From Flammeovirgaceae bacterium (GTDB lineage: Bacteria; Bacteroidota; Bacteroidia; Cytophagales; Cyclobacteriaceae), in assembly GCA_016709845.1 (NCBI GenBank), contig JADJMA010000002.1, positions 385,501 through 449,500 of the forward strand: DNA of 64,000 nt. Reading direction: 5' to 3'. The notes beneath the pieces were generated by a model, which was given only the letters and a program-made list of their open reading frames with translations, was not told where the DNA came from and did no database searches. Below are positions 1 to 9,518 of this stretch, piece by piece. The translations under genes were made by a program, and so were the position numbers. The first letter of the stretch is position 1; every line of letters begins with the position of its first letter.

Positions 1-115
1 AAGTGTGCAATGACCGCGATATCTGCTATTATTACACATTGGAAACCTCCGATAATCAGTCTTTAAAAATGTTATCTTCAATTATCTATTTGGGGATTAA
101 TGGCATAATTTTGGT
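1..115. other. Left edge, no assignable gene
   Basis: No recognisable product. Frame 3 is open from position 3 to a stop at 114-116, but the peptide (about 37 residues) resembles nothing I know and could be the tail of an upstream gene or chance. The end of the stretch holds the likely promoter of the DUF4783 gene. Confidence 0.4.
106..113 (+). promoter_or_regulatory. Bacteroidota -7 element upstream of DUF4783-nadC
   Basis: TAATTTTG matches the Bacteroidota sigma-ABfr -7 consensus TAnnTTTG and lies 17 nt before the ATG at 131. I see no TTTG -33 element at the standard spacing, so only the -7 part is supported. Confidence 0.4.
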
Positions 116-130
116 CTAATCAACAGCGCT

Positions 131-523
131 ATGTATAGTAGAAAGTGGTTTTTTACGTTTGTTTTGATACTTGTTGCGCAAGCGGTTTGGGCTCAGGCCG
201 ATATTTTTGCGCCCATGAAGGATGCCGTGAAGGCAGGTAGCGCAAAAGAACTGGCCAAGTACTTCAATCAATCGGTAGATATTAATCTGGAAGGTGAAGT
301 AAATACCTACAGCAAAGCTCAGGGAGAATTTGTAATGCGCGATTTCTTCAAAAAATTTCCGGTTTCTGATTTTACTATTGAACACACGGGTTCTTCCAAA
401 AGTGGATTACAATACGCCATCGGAAACTTCAAAAGCACGAGCGATCAATTCAATGTGTTGATCCGTGTAAAACAATCAGGCAGCATCTACCTGATCCACG
501 AAATCAGTTTTGTAAAGGAATAA
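131..523 (+). CDS. DUF4783 domain-containing exported protein
   Basis: A 130-residue protein with an N-terminal Sec signal (about residues 1-22, ending AQAVWAQA) and one small alpha+beta domain of the DUF4783 type. No catalytic motif is visible. The family is common in Bacteroidota and often sits directly beside nadC, as here: its TAA overlaps the nadC ATG by one base (TAATG at 521-525), which implies cotranscription and translational coupling. Function unknown; the periplasm is the likely location. Confidence 0.8.
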   Translation: MYSRKWFFTFVLILVAQAVWAQADIFAPMKDAVKAGSAKELAKYFNQSVDINLEGEVNTYSKAQGEFVMRDFFKKFPVSDFTIEHTGSSKSGLQYAIGNFKSTSDQFNVLIRVKQSGSIYLIHEISFVKE

Positions 524-1380
524 TGCAGCCGGCTTATCTAACCGCCCAGGCAATTCAGGATTTTATCAAACAGGCACTACGCGAAGATCTTGGAGAGGGT
601 GATCATTCTACCTTGGGATCAGTCCCGCTCTCAAAAAAATGCAAGGCTAACCTTTTAGTTAAAGACAACGGTCTCATCGCTGGTGTGGCCATGGCAGAAA
701 AAATCTTTCACGAAGTTGATAAGAGTTTACAACTTACCTTTTATAAGAAGGATGGCGACCCAATTGAAAAAGGAGAGATTGCTTTTATTGTGGAGGGTTC
801 CGCCCACTCCATTCTTATGGCCGAGCGATTGGTTCTTAATTGTATGCAACGAATGAGTGGTATTGCCACGTACATATCGATTGTGCAAAATCATTGAAGG
901 AACAAAAGCGCTAGTAATGGATACCCGAAAAACCACTCCCAACTTCCGATTAATGGAAAAATGGGCCGTGGCAATTGGCGGAGGCCGCAACCATCGGTTT
1001 GCGTTGTATGATATGGTGATGCTTAAGGATAATCATATCGATATGGCCGGAGGAATCCGGGTCGCAATTGAAAACGTGAAAAACTATCTTTATGAAAATA
1101 ATAAGTCTTTAAAGATTGAAGTAGAGACGCGCACATTAAAGGAAGTTATGGAAGTTATCCGTGTTGGGGCGTGGATATTATCATGTTAGATAATATGACT
1201 GTAGAGGATATGACGAAAGCGGTTGCTTTGATTGATGGAAAATATAAAACGGAAGCGAGCGGAGGTATTACTGAGTCAACCCTTCGTTCTGTTGCCGAAT
1301 GTGGAGTCGATTACATCTCCATTGGAGCACTAACGCATTCCGTAAAAAGTTTGGATTTAAGTTTGAAAGTGGAGTCGTGA
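523..1380 (+). CDS. nadC: Nicotinate-nucleotide pyrophosphorylase (carboxylating), two apparent frameshifts
   Basis: Quinolinate phosphoribosyltransferase of de novo NAD synthesis: quinolinate + PRPP gives nicotinate mononucleotide, CO2 and PPi. The reconstructed protein has about 285 residues, the normal family length. Family motifs read in order across three frames: the ERLVLN..RMSGIAT helix, DTRKTTP.FR, GGRNHR..LYDMVMLKDNH, then IMLDNM and EASGGI with the terminal GVDYISIGALTHS. The frame changes once near 885-890 and again at the G run 1166-1169, where one extra G restores a GG-VDIIMLDNM reading. Two independent lesions in an otherwise intact housekeeping gene look like sequencing errors rather than decay. 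No second nadC is visible here. Confidence 0.9.
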
Positions 1381-1445
1381 GTTTTCAATCATTCTCTGGA
1401 TTAGTTCCTTTTTGCTTTTGATTAGAAAATCCCACAAATCCCCAG

Positions 1446-1453
1446 TATTTTTG
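1446..1453 (+). promoter_or_regulatory. Bacteroidota -7 element
   Basis: TATTTTTG fits TAnnTTTG and is placed 26 nt before the ATG at 1480. A TTTG lies upstream at 1417-1420, somewhat farther than the usual spacing. Confidence 0.4.
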
Positions 1454-1479
1454 CCCTCCTTAAAATTAGATTGGTTGCT

Positions 1480-1959
1480 ATGATTGTAAAGACGCGAAAT
1501 TATCGCCTGGAGAAGAAAGACTATATAAAAATGGCCCTCAAGGCTATTTTGCAGCAACAATGGTGGGTGAGCTTGATTGTGGTAGCGATTTGTCTGGGCT
1601 ATTTATGGATTCCAAGTATCTGGTGGTTTATTGGAGCGGGTATTGGAGCGGGTTTATACTTGCTGTTTTGGTGGATTCAGTTTTACGGGGTCACTCAACT
1701 CGAACAGGGGAAAATGTTATTCGAGCGTTTTTCATACGAAATAAACAGTCAGCAAATTGTAATGAAACTAAATGCCCGCGAAGGCATGCCCATGAAGTGG
1801 GATCAGATTAAGAGTGCCAAAATTGGTAAAGACTACTTCTTACTTTTTGTCAATAAGGCTCAATTGATCCACCTTCCTTTCAAAATTTTCAATACTGAAA
1901 ATGAGCGTAAATTTTTGCTGAGCATATTGAGAAATAAAGGCTTGGTAAAAGTAAAGTAG
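1480..1959 (+). CDS. YcxB-like membrane protein
   Basis: A 159-residue protein with two adjacent hydrophobic segments (about residues 30-65, Trp-rich) followed by a soluble domain whose pattern (REGMPMKWDQIKSAKIGKDYFLLFV, then LPFKIF) is that of YcxB-like C-terminal domains. These are inner-membrane proteins of unknown role. I chose ATG 1480 over the in-frame TTG at 1471 because it is a standard start and well placed relative to the -7 element. Monocistronic by appearance. Confidence 0.65.
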   Translation: MIVKTRNYRLEKKDYIKMALKAILQQQWWVSLIVVAICLGYLWIPSIWWFIGAGIGAGLYLLFWWIQFYGVTQLEQGKMLFERFSYEINSQQIVMKLNAREGMPMKWDQIKSAKIGKDYFLLFVNKAQLIHLPFKIFNTENERKFLLSILRNKGLVKVK

Positions 1960-2012
1960 ATCACTACTCTTGCTTACTTGATTCTGGTGGAGTGGTTTCT
2001 GATATTTAAACT

Positions 2013-2513
2013 ATGCTTAGCGACCCTGATCAGGAACCGAAATTCAAAAAGCGATATTCACCCACAGAAGCTCTGGCTCGCGCTCAACGCTACTGTGCTT
2101 ATCAGGAACGTTCCCACAAAGAAGTAAAAAACAAACTGTTTGAATACGGGCTCTATACCAGCCAGGTAGATGAGTTACTCTCGCAACTTATTACAGATGG
2201 GTTTTTAAATGAAGAGCGTTTCGCCAAGGCCTATGCGGGAGGCAAGTTTCGGATAAAAAAATGGGGGCGATTAAAAATCAAAAATGAGCTTGAGTATTTG
2301 GGTCTCACGCGTAATTGTATTCAGCGCGGCTTAAATGAAATCGAATCTTCCGATTATTCAAAGACTTTGAAGGCGCTAATTAAAAAGAAAGCGTCTGAAA
2401 GTCAGGAGCAAAATCCATTTAAAAAACGTGACAAAATAGCTCGCTTCGTTATAGGAAAAGGGTACGAACCCGATTTGGTATGGAGTTATATTAAAGATTT
2501 ATTACCCGATTGA
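2013..2513 (+). CDS. recX: Regulatory protein RecX
   Basis: A 166-residue, strongly basic helical protein. RecX proteins bind RecA filaments and modulate recombination and SOS. Recognisable are the first repeat (ALARAQRYCAYQERS.KEV..KL), the second (LI.DGFLNEERFAKAYAGGKFRIKKWG..KI..EL) and the C-terminal repeat with VIGKGYEPDLVWSYI. Length and order are normal. recA is not in the window, so the gene is unlinked to its partner here. Confidence 0.85.
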   Translation: MLSDPDQEPKFKKRYSPTEALARAQRYCAYQERSHKEVKNKLFEYGLYTSQVDELLSQLITDGFLNEERFAKAYAGGKFRIKKWGRLKIKNELEYLGLTRNCIQRGLNEIESSDYSKTLKALIKKKASESQEQNPFKKRDKIARFVIGKGYEPDLVWSYIKDLLPD

Positions 2514-2552
2514 ATTGTTGCCTGCACGACAATACAGGTAAAATTTAAGAAC

Positions 2553-2560
2553 TACGTTTG
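2553..2560 (+). promoter_or_regulatory. Bacteroidota -7 element
   Basis: TACGTTTG fits TAnnTTTG and lies 21 nt before the ATG at 2582 of the YHS gene. Its position supports that upstream ATG as the true start. Confidence 0.45.
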
Positions 2561-2581
2561 GTAATCTTACGTTATTCCTGT

Positions 2582-3039
2582 ATGAAAATTATCACTGGTT
2601 TTTCTTGTTTCTTCTTTTGTGTACAACAGCAAGGGCACAAGAAACTGAAGTGCGAACAAAGAATTATAATTTAAAAAAATCGATCGCCTTAGAAGGGTAC
2701 GACCCGGTAAGTTATTTTGATAATAAGCCACAGGAGGGTAAGAGCGAGATAAAGTTTACCTATAAGGAAGTCACTTACTTATTTGCTAACCCAGCTAACG
2801 CTACCAAATTTAAAGCCGACCCAGAAAAATATGAACCTGCCTATGGAGGTTGGTGTGCTTTTGCTATGGGCGAAACAGGCGAGCAGGTGAAAATTGACCC
2901 CGAGACATTTAAAATTATTGACGGCCGGCTATACTTATTTTACAATTTTTGGGGTAACAATACACTTAGCGATTGGAACAAGAACGAACGAGTACTCAAA
3001 TCTCAAGCCGACCAAAACTGGAAAAAAATCGTCCGATAG
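2582..3039 (+). CDS. Exported YHS domain-containing protein, frameshift in signal peptide
   Basis: About 152 residues. Starting at ATG 2582, the first codons encode a signal peptide that goes out of frame; adding one T to the run 2599-2603 gives a continuous signal (MKIITGFF LFLLLCTTARAQ) joined to the mature domain. The mature part has the YHS-type core (LEGYDPVSYFDNK...YLFANPANATKFKADPEKYEPAYGGWCAFAM). Exported YHS proteins of this form are common in Bacteroidota; metal binding is suspected for the family but not proven, and the exact role is unknown. Confidence 0.75.
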
Positions 3040-3085
3040 CATTGATTCATAAAATTCATTGAGAAGATTAAAGTTATAATTACCT

Positions 3086-3093
3086 TATCTTTG
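3086..3093 (+). promoter_or_regulatory. Bacteroidota -7 element
   Basis: TATCTTTG fits TAnnTTTG, 23 nt upstream of the DinB-family ATG at 3117. Confidence 0.45.
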
Positions 3094-3116
3094 GCGGCTT
3101 AACATTTGAATAAATT

Positions 3117-3635
3117 ATGAAACAACTTCTTGAGGCAGGAGGGACAATACTCAAACAGCTAATGAATGTAGTTAGCGCCATAAACGAAGAGGATTTTCGT
3201 AAACCCTCCATCGCGCTAAGCAATTCTACGGTTGGTCAGCATCTTCGGCATACCCTTGAGTTTTTCATTTGCCTTGAACAAGGCTACGAGTTGGGTGTCG
3301 TAAATTACGATAAGCGCATCCACAATAAAGCGATGGAGAACGATAAACACATTGCGCTTCACACCCTTAAACAAATTCAGGAATTCGTTTGTGAAAATCA
3401 TACCGATAAGCCTTTGACGTTGGAAGTCGGCTATAAACCGGATAGCGAAGAGCCCATCCGTATTACTACCAATTATCTAAGAGAACTAACCTACAACATT
3501 GAGCATACTGTACACCATATGGCTATTATGAAAATAGGTGTTCGGGAAGTAGCCGGATACATAACCCTTCCTACCAATTTTGGTGTTGCGGTTTCCACTG
3601 TTCGCTATAAAGATTCAGCAGTAGTTACGAACTAA
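3117..3635 (+). CDS. DinB-family protein
   Basis: A 172-residue four-helix-bundle protein of the DinB/YfiT-like superfamily. The metal-site histidines are visible: H42 and H45 in GQHLRHTLEF and a later HTVHHMAIMK cluster. Some members are thiol S-transferases using bacillithiol or mycothiol. YpdA, a bacillithiol-linked reductase, is encoded at 43.5-44.5 kb, so a bacillithiol transferase is possible, but nothing in the sequence settles the substrate. Cytoplasmic; it has its own promoter element and stands alone. Confidence 0.75.
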   Translation: MKQLLEAGGTILKQLMNVVSAINEEDFRKPSIALSNSTVGQHLRHTLEFFICLEQGYELGVVNYDKRIHNKAMENDKHIALHTLKQIQEFVCENHTDKPLTLEVGYKPDSEEPIRITTNYLRELTYNIEHTVHHMAIMKIGVREVAGYITLPTNFGVAVSTVRYKDSAVVTN

Positions 3636-3646
3636 TTCTCTTTTCT

Positions 3647-3654
3647 TATTTTTG
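3647..3654 (+). promoter_or_regulatory. Bacteroidota -7 element
   Basis: TATTTTTG fits TAnnTTTG and lies 17 nt before the GTG start at 3672, supporting that start for the ATP-grasp gene. Confidence 0.45.
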
Positions 3655-3671
3655 CACCATTCAAAATTTTC

Positions 3672-4708
3672 GTGCAAAAACTTTTACGCAGTAATTTCAT
3701 CATAAAACTTAGAAGCTGGGAGTATTGGCCGTTTGGAATCATACAAGCACCCATAATAATCCTATGGCTTTGGTATGCGATTAAGGAGCGATCGCTGCTT
3801 TACTTCTCAGCATCCAATCCTTCCATTCTTTCTGGTGGGATGATGGGTGAATCCAAATACGATGCCTTGCGACATGTCGCTGATTCCATAAAACCAAAAA
3901 CGGTTTTAGTCAGGCGCCCCTCGACTAAGCAAGAAGTTGTTGATCTCTTAAAAGAAAACGGTCTTTCCCTTCCGGTGATCTTTAAACCAGATTTGGGTGA
4001 GCGCGGATGGATGGTTCGAAAAATCAAAGACGAAACTGATATTGAAAATTATTTGTCTGAAATAAAAATTGATTTTATAATTCAGGAATTGGTCGTGATG
4101 CCGCTGGAGTTTGGCGTTTTTTATGTTCGGTATCCATCTCAGGCAAATGGATTTGTGAATTCCATTACTGGCAAAGAATTTCTATCCATCACAGGTGATG
4201 GGAAAAATCCATACAGGAATTAATTCTTGAAAAAGATCGCGCGAAGCTTCAGTGGAAAACATTAAAAATTACTTATAGCAGTCGTCTCAAAGAAATTCTA
4301 CCTAAAGAAGAACGGCTTGAGTTGGTCTCGATTGGTAATCATTGTCTCGGCACAACTTTCCTAAATGAGAATCATCTCATTAACGAAAAACTCTCCACTG
4401 CCTTTGATCAAATCAGTAAGCAAATTCCAGATTTCTATTTTGGCCGCTTCGATTTACGGTGCAATTCAATTCAGGATTTGGAATTGGGAAAAGTAATGAT
4501 CATGGAAGTAAATGGATGTGGTGCTGAGCCGGCACATATTTATCAACCCGGCTCTTCGTTGTATGAAGGCATTAACGTATTGATAACGCACTGGCGTAAT
4601 CTTTATCAAATAAGCAAGGAGAATCACGAGCGGGGAGTTGCCTATCTAACGCTGCGGGAAGGCCGCCAAATTTATAAACACTTTAAATCCTTAACTTCGG
4701 GCGCATGA
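3672..4708 (+). CDS. ATP-grasp domain protein (D-Ala-D-Ala ligase-like), one apparent frameshift
   Basis: About 345 residues when joined across one lesion: the A run at 4203-4207 needs one more A to give GDGKKSIQELIL. The N-terminus has a hydrophobic segment (about residues 20-38), followed by an ATP-grasp fold: LPVIFKPDLGERGWMV (ATP-binding lysine region), IIQELV, then in the second half GRFDLR and MEVNGCGAEPAHIY (Mg-binding Asp/Glu-x-Asn). Members ligate an amine to a carboxylate through an acylphosphate. The substrate is unknown. It overlaps the LysE-type exporter gene by 4 nt (ATGA), so the two are translationally coupled. GTG is the start. Confidence 0.75.
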
Positions 4709-5316
4709 TTGTTCAGGTTTTTCTTATCGGACTTATCTTCAGTTTTTTGGGATCCATTCCTCCGGGCACACTCAATCTGGCCGTGCTGCAATTGGGTATG
4801 GAGCACAAGATAAAAACTGCAATTCGTTTTTCTCTGGCCGTAGCCATTATCGAATATCCCTATGCCTGGATTGCTGTGGTGTTTGAAGATTGGGTAACGT
4901 CCTCGCCCTTGATCATTGACAACTTCCAATTAATAACAGCTGTGGTTATGATTGTGATTGGAGCCTTTACGCTTTGGTCGGCTCGTAAACCGAGCGAGTT
5001 CTCCGTGCGCTTCAACGAGAGTGGATTCAGGCGAGGCATTATTTTGAGTATTCTAAACCCAATGGCCATTCCATTTTGGATAGGAATTACTGCCTACTTA
5101 AAAGCACAAGGCTGGGTCGATCTTTCGACACAAAGTCTTTTGCATAGTTATGTCTTTGGTACTTCTGTAGGTGTAATGATTCTATTAGTGCTTTTCACTT
5201 TTTTAGCGAAACGATTAGCCCATTATGTTAAAGCCAATCGATCCGTAAAGCTGGTACCTGGCATTACACTGCTTGTGTTAGGGTTCTATGCGTTTGCTAA
5301 ATATTTGCTCCATTAA
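4705..5316 (+). CDS. LysE-family amino-acid/small-molecule exporter
   Basis: A 203-residue inner-membrane protein with about six hydrophobic segments. The first helix carries the LysE/RhtB-like SIPPGTLNLAVLQLG motif, and ILNPMAIPFWIG in the middle is also typical. The family exports amino acids or small peptides. Its start codon overlaps the stop of the ATP-grasp ligase, which suggests that it exports the ligase product, a plausible but unproven link. Convergent with the RND pump gene, with no room for a long terminator. Confidence 0.75.
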   Translation: MIVQVFLIGLIFSFLGSIPPGTLNLAVLQLGMEHKIKTAIRFSLAVAIIEYPYAWIAVVFEDWVTSSPLIIDNFQLITAVVMIVIGAFTLWSARKPSEFSVRFNESGFRRGIILSILNPMAIPFWIGITAYLKAQGWVDLSTQSLLHSYVFGTSVGVMILLVLFTFLAKRLAHYVKANRSVKLVPGITLLVLGFYAFAKYLLH

Positions 5317-8300
5317 ATATTCACATGCTTTCTTCGAACAGCCCAAAAATAGAAGATCGGAAAAATCAAGAGTGTAAATATGGTGGCGGTAACCAGACCA
5401 CCAATAATCACAATGGCCAAAGGCTTCTGCGATTCGGAGCCAATACCTGTAGAGAGTGCAGCCGGCATTAACCCAATGGCGGCCATCAAAGCAGTCATAA
5501 TTACTGGGCGGGTTCTGATTTTCACCGCCTCGTAAATAGAAGAAACTAAGGCGAGTCGTTTTCTCAGGTTGTTGTGAAATTCTGAAATCAGGATCACACC
5601 ATTCTGAATACAAATTCCAAAAAGTGCGATGAATCCCACTCCCGCTGAGATTCCAAAATTTATTCCCGTAAGGTGAAGGGCAACGATTCCACCAATTAAC
5701 GCAAAGGGCACGTTAGCTAAAACAAGCGATGCATCTTGAATATTACCAAATAAAATGAAGAGCAACACAAAGATTAATATCAAACTGATGGGTACTACCT
5801 GGCTTAACCGCTTGGTGGCCCGCACCTGATTTTCAAATTCACCTGTCCAGCCAATAGAATAACCGGTCGGCAGTTTGATGTTTTTAATCACATTGCTCTG
5901 CGCTTCCGCTATGGTGCTACCAAGGTCACGTTCGCGAACCGAAAATTTTACCCCAATAAAACGTTTGGTGTTATCGCGGTAGATAAAAGCCGGGCCAGTA
6001 ATTTTGTGAATGGTGGCAATTTCTTGCAAGGGTATTTTGTCGCCACGCAAGGTTGGAACCATGATACGCATGATATCATCTTCATCTTTTCTATAATCCT
6101 GCTGATATCGGATACGAATATCAAACTTACGGTCGCCTTCATATTTTTCAGTTGCAGTTTTCCCTCCAATGGCCATCTCCAAAAGTGCTTTGTGCTTCCG
6201 CCTTTTGCACACCATAAATGGCCATTCTTTCTTCATCAAGAATTACACTTATTTCCGGTTGGCCAATATTGCGCAGAATACCCACGTCTTTTATTCCATT
6301 TACATTTTCTATCTGTTCAATTACCTGATTAGCAATTTCGTCTAACTTCGATAGATCATCGCCATAAATTTTTACCGCATTCGATGCGTTAATGCCGGCA
6401 ACTGACTCAGCTACGTTATCAATAATAGGTTGAGAATAATTGTACACAATACCTTGATACTTTTTGAGTTCCTTATCCATTTCTTCAACTAAATCATCCA
6501 TGGAAAGTTTTCGGTTCCATTCTTCCTTAGGTTTTAAATTAACCTGCATTTGAACGTAATAGAAACCGCTGGGATCTGTGCCATCATTGCTTCGCCCGGT
6601 TTGAGAGAGCACGCCATTTACTTCCGGAAATTGCTGAAGTTCTTTGCGGAGCAAGGTCACTGTTTTTATCGTTTCATTTAAGGATGAACTCATAGGCAAT
6701 TTGGCTTCTACCCAAAGTGCACCTTCGTTAAGTTGAGGCAAAAACTCAGTGCCTAACCAGCGCGTAGAAAAGAGTGACAAGGCTAAAACGAACAGGGAAA
6801 TAAAAACACTGGCCCGTTTAAACTTAAAGGTTCGACTAAACCCTCTTTCAACTGCCCGGTTGAAAAAATTTACTATTGGATTGTGCTTTTCGTGCACGTT
6901 CTTTTTTAGCAGGATAGAAACTAAAACCGGAACTAAGGTAAGTGTAAAGATCAGTGCGCCTAGTAAAGCAAACCCCAATGTATACGCGAGTGGCGAAAAC
7001 ATTTTCCCCTCTACCTTTTGAAATGAAAAAATTGGAAGTAGTGCGGAAATAATAATCAACTTGGAAAAGAATACCGCCTTGCCCAAGCCGCTACCCGTTT
7101 TTCTGATCAGGCCAAGCTTGGATAGTTTATTGAACCGTTCCATTCCGTTTACCTTGGCATGATGATCAAGCGCCACGAATAAGCCTTCGACCATCACCAC
7201 CGCGCCATCAATAATTATCCCGAAATCAACTGCCCCCAACGACAGCAGGTTAGCACTCATCCCTTTTAGACTTAGGCATAAAAAAGCAAACAAAAGAGAA
7301 AGTGGAATGATGATTGAAACTATTAAGGTTGTTCGCCAGTTGGCCATAAACAAAAGCACAATCACGGTAACGAATACAATTCCCTCCGTTAAGTTGTGCA
7401 TCACCGTGCGAGTACAGTAGCGCATCAGATTATCGCGATCATAAAATACCTCCATCTTTACATCCGATGGGAGTACATTCTCATTGATTTCTTTGATTTT
7501 ATCTTTCAGCCTCGCGAGGACTTCGCTGGGATTTTCTCCTTTGCGCATCACCACAATACCTTCCACCACATCGTCATTTTCATTTAGTCCCACCTGGCCA
7601 ACCCGAGGTGCCTGCGACTCAATAACGGTAGCAACATTTTTAACCAGCACCGGATTGCCATTATAACTATCTACAATCACGTTATCGATGTCTGAAATAG
7701 AGTTAAGTAGCCCAACCCCACGCACAACATAGGCCTGGCCATTTTTTTCTATTACATCTCCGCCCACATTTAGATTTGCTTTTGAGACAGCCTCAAATAG
7801 TTCGAGTGGTGTGAGGTCGTATTTTTGAAGTTTAACCGGATCTACAGAGATCTCATAAATTTTTTCTTGTCCCCCAAAAGCAACTACATCAGCAATGCCT
7901 GGCACTGCCCTCAACTGGCGATCGATTACCCAATTCTGGATGGTTAACAACTCGCGGGTATCCCTGGACGGGCTTTTTAAAACATATCGATAGATTTCAC
8001 CTGTTGGACCATAAGGAGGTTGTACATCAGGCTCTACTTCATCGGGCAAGCGCACATTGCGCAACTGATTATTTACCTGCTGACGCGCAAAGAAATCCTC
8101 CACATCATCCTCAAAATTATTTTAATTACAGAGAGGCCGAACATGGTGATGCTACGCACGTTAGTTTTGCGCTGCACACTGTTCATGGCAATTTCTATGG
8201 GAGTTGTAACAAATCGCTCTACTTCTTCCGCGCTTCGTCCATTCCATTCGGTTACAATAATAATCTGCGTGTTGGTTACATCCGGAAATGCTTCTATAGG

Positions 8301-8411
8301 AATGTTTAAGAAACTGAGCCACCCGGCAATTGTTAAAACTCCTACCCAAAAGAATGTGAAGAGCTTATTCTTTAACGAAAACCCAATAATCGATCGAATA
8401 AATTTATTCAT
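5313..8411 (-). CDS. CzcA/CusA-family heavy-metal efflux RND permease, two apparent frameshifts
   Basis: Inner-membrane RND pump of about 1033 residues, read in three pieces. The N-terminal piece starts at 8411 (FIRSIIGFSLKNKLFTFFW). A missing T at 8113-8116 separates it from the central piece, and a second shift at 6181-6191 precedes the final EMAIGGK...RTRPVIMTALMAAIGLMP part. The TM4 signature DFGIIIDGAVVMVEG is of the divalent-cation (CzcA) type rather than the AxG..VDAA type of Cu/Ag pumps, so Zn, Co, Cd or Ni is the better guess. It is last in the tolC-adaptor-pump operon on the minus strand and overlaps the convergent LysE gene by 4 nt. Confidence 0.9.
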
Positions 8412-8429
8412 AGTAAGGCTTCCTTAAGG

Positions 8430-9517
8430 TTAATCGTTCAGCGCATCATAAATCATCAACCCACTCTTGGAGATCACATGCTCATTTTCTTTTAACCCAC
8501 TGAGTATGTAGGTAACATCATCCAACTGCCGGTACACCTCAACTTGCCGCGTTTCAATATCGGTGCGGCTTTTAAAAACCATTACCCAATTTTTGCTTTT
8601 ATCGAAAATGATTGATGAAGACGGAACCGCTATAAGTTTTTTGCTATCGGTAAATTTCAATGTGATGGTCGCATTCATCTCAGGCTTTAAGAGCAGATCT
8701 GGATTTTTAATTTTTACTAAAATTTTCATCGCTTTGGTACTGGGGTCAATGACATTAAAAATTCGGTCAACCCGGCCGGAGAAAATTTTGTTCGGATAGC
8801 TTATTGTTTTAACCTCGGCTTCGTAGCCAGTCATTACTTTAGAAATGTCCGATTCGTTTACATTGGCCAGTACCCATACTTCATCAATTTGGGCGATGGA
8901 AAAAATAACGTCAGCTTCATCGCTTCTAAGTAGTTCGTTTTGTGTAATGTCTTTATAAACTATAAATCCGCTGATGGGTGCCGTGATATCATATAAGGAG
9001 CCTTTTGTAATCCATAAATCCGATACACTTCTTCAATTCTTTCTAATTCTGCTTTAGCTTTTAATAATTCTTTTTCAGCGGCAATTACATCTCTCTCAGA
9101 ATTGATTTTCCCCGCATAAAGCTCTTTACCTACCTGCACATTTTTCTCAGCCAAAGCCATATCTGCCTTGGCATCCAGCAACTGTCGTTGAAAGTCAGCT
9201 ACTTCACTGCTCCGCAAGGTTGCCAGGCGTTGTCCTTGTTTCACGTAATCACCCAACTCAACGTGAATTTCCAGTACGTTGCCACTCATGATCGGATAAA
9301 TACTAGCTTGTTTACTGTTATCAGCAGCTATCTTCCCGAAAAGCTTCAATTCATTTTTAACATCCTGTATAGTTGCGTTTGTAAACTCACAGCGTTCCAT
9401 CATCGTATCACTAATGGAAAAGGCAATGGCATCTTCTTCGGGATGATGAGATTTGCAACTCAACAAAAGAGAGAATAAAAAGAGCGTTAAGAGTTTTATG
9501 TAGTTCGTTCGTATCAT
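8430..9517 (-). CDS. Efflux RND periplasmic adaptor (membrane fusion protein) lipoprotein, one apparent frameshift
   Basis: About 362 residues. The signal ends in LLLSC, a lipobox, so it is probably lipid-anchored. It has a first lipoyl half (YPIMSGNVLEIHVELGDYVKQGQRLATL), a helical hairpin (residues about 95-145) and, after the frame change, the second lipoyl half (APISGFI) and beta-barrel. The shift maps to the T run 9003-9006; one extra base restores QKGSLYDITAPISGF. Start ATG 9517 follows the TolC stop by one base, so the two are coupled. It bridges the RND pump and the outer-membrane channel. Confidence 0.85.
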
Positions 9518-9518
9518 C

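Noticed and set aside
523..1380. Programmed frameshifting or gene fission in nadC and coaX
   Set aside because: The shifts are at simple homopolymers without slippery-site or pseudoknot features and vary in direction from gene to gene; sequencing error explains all of them.
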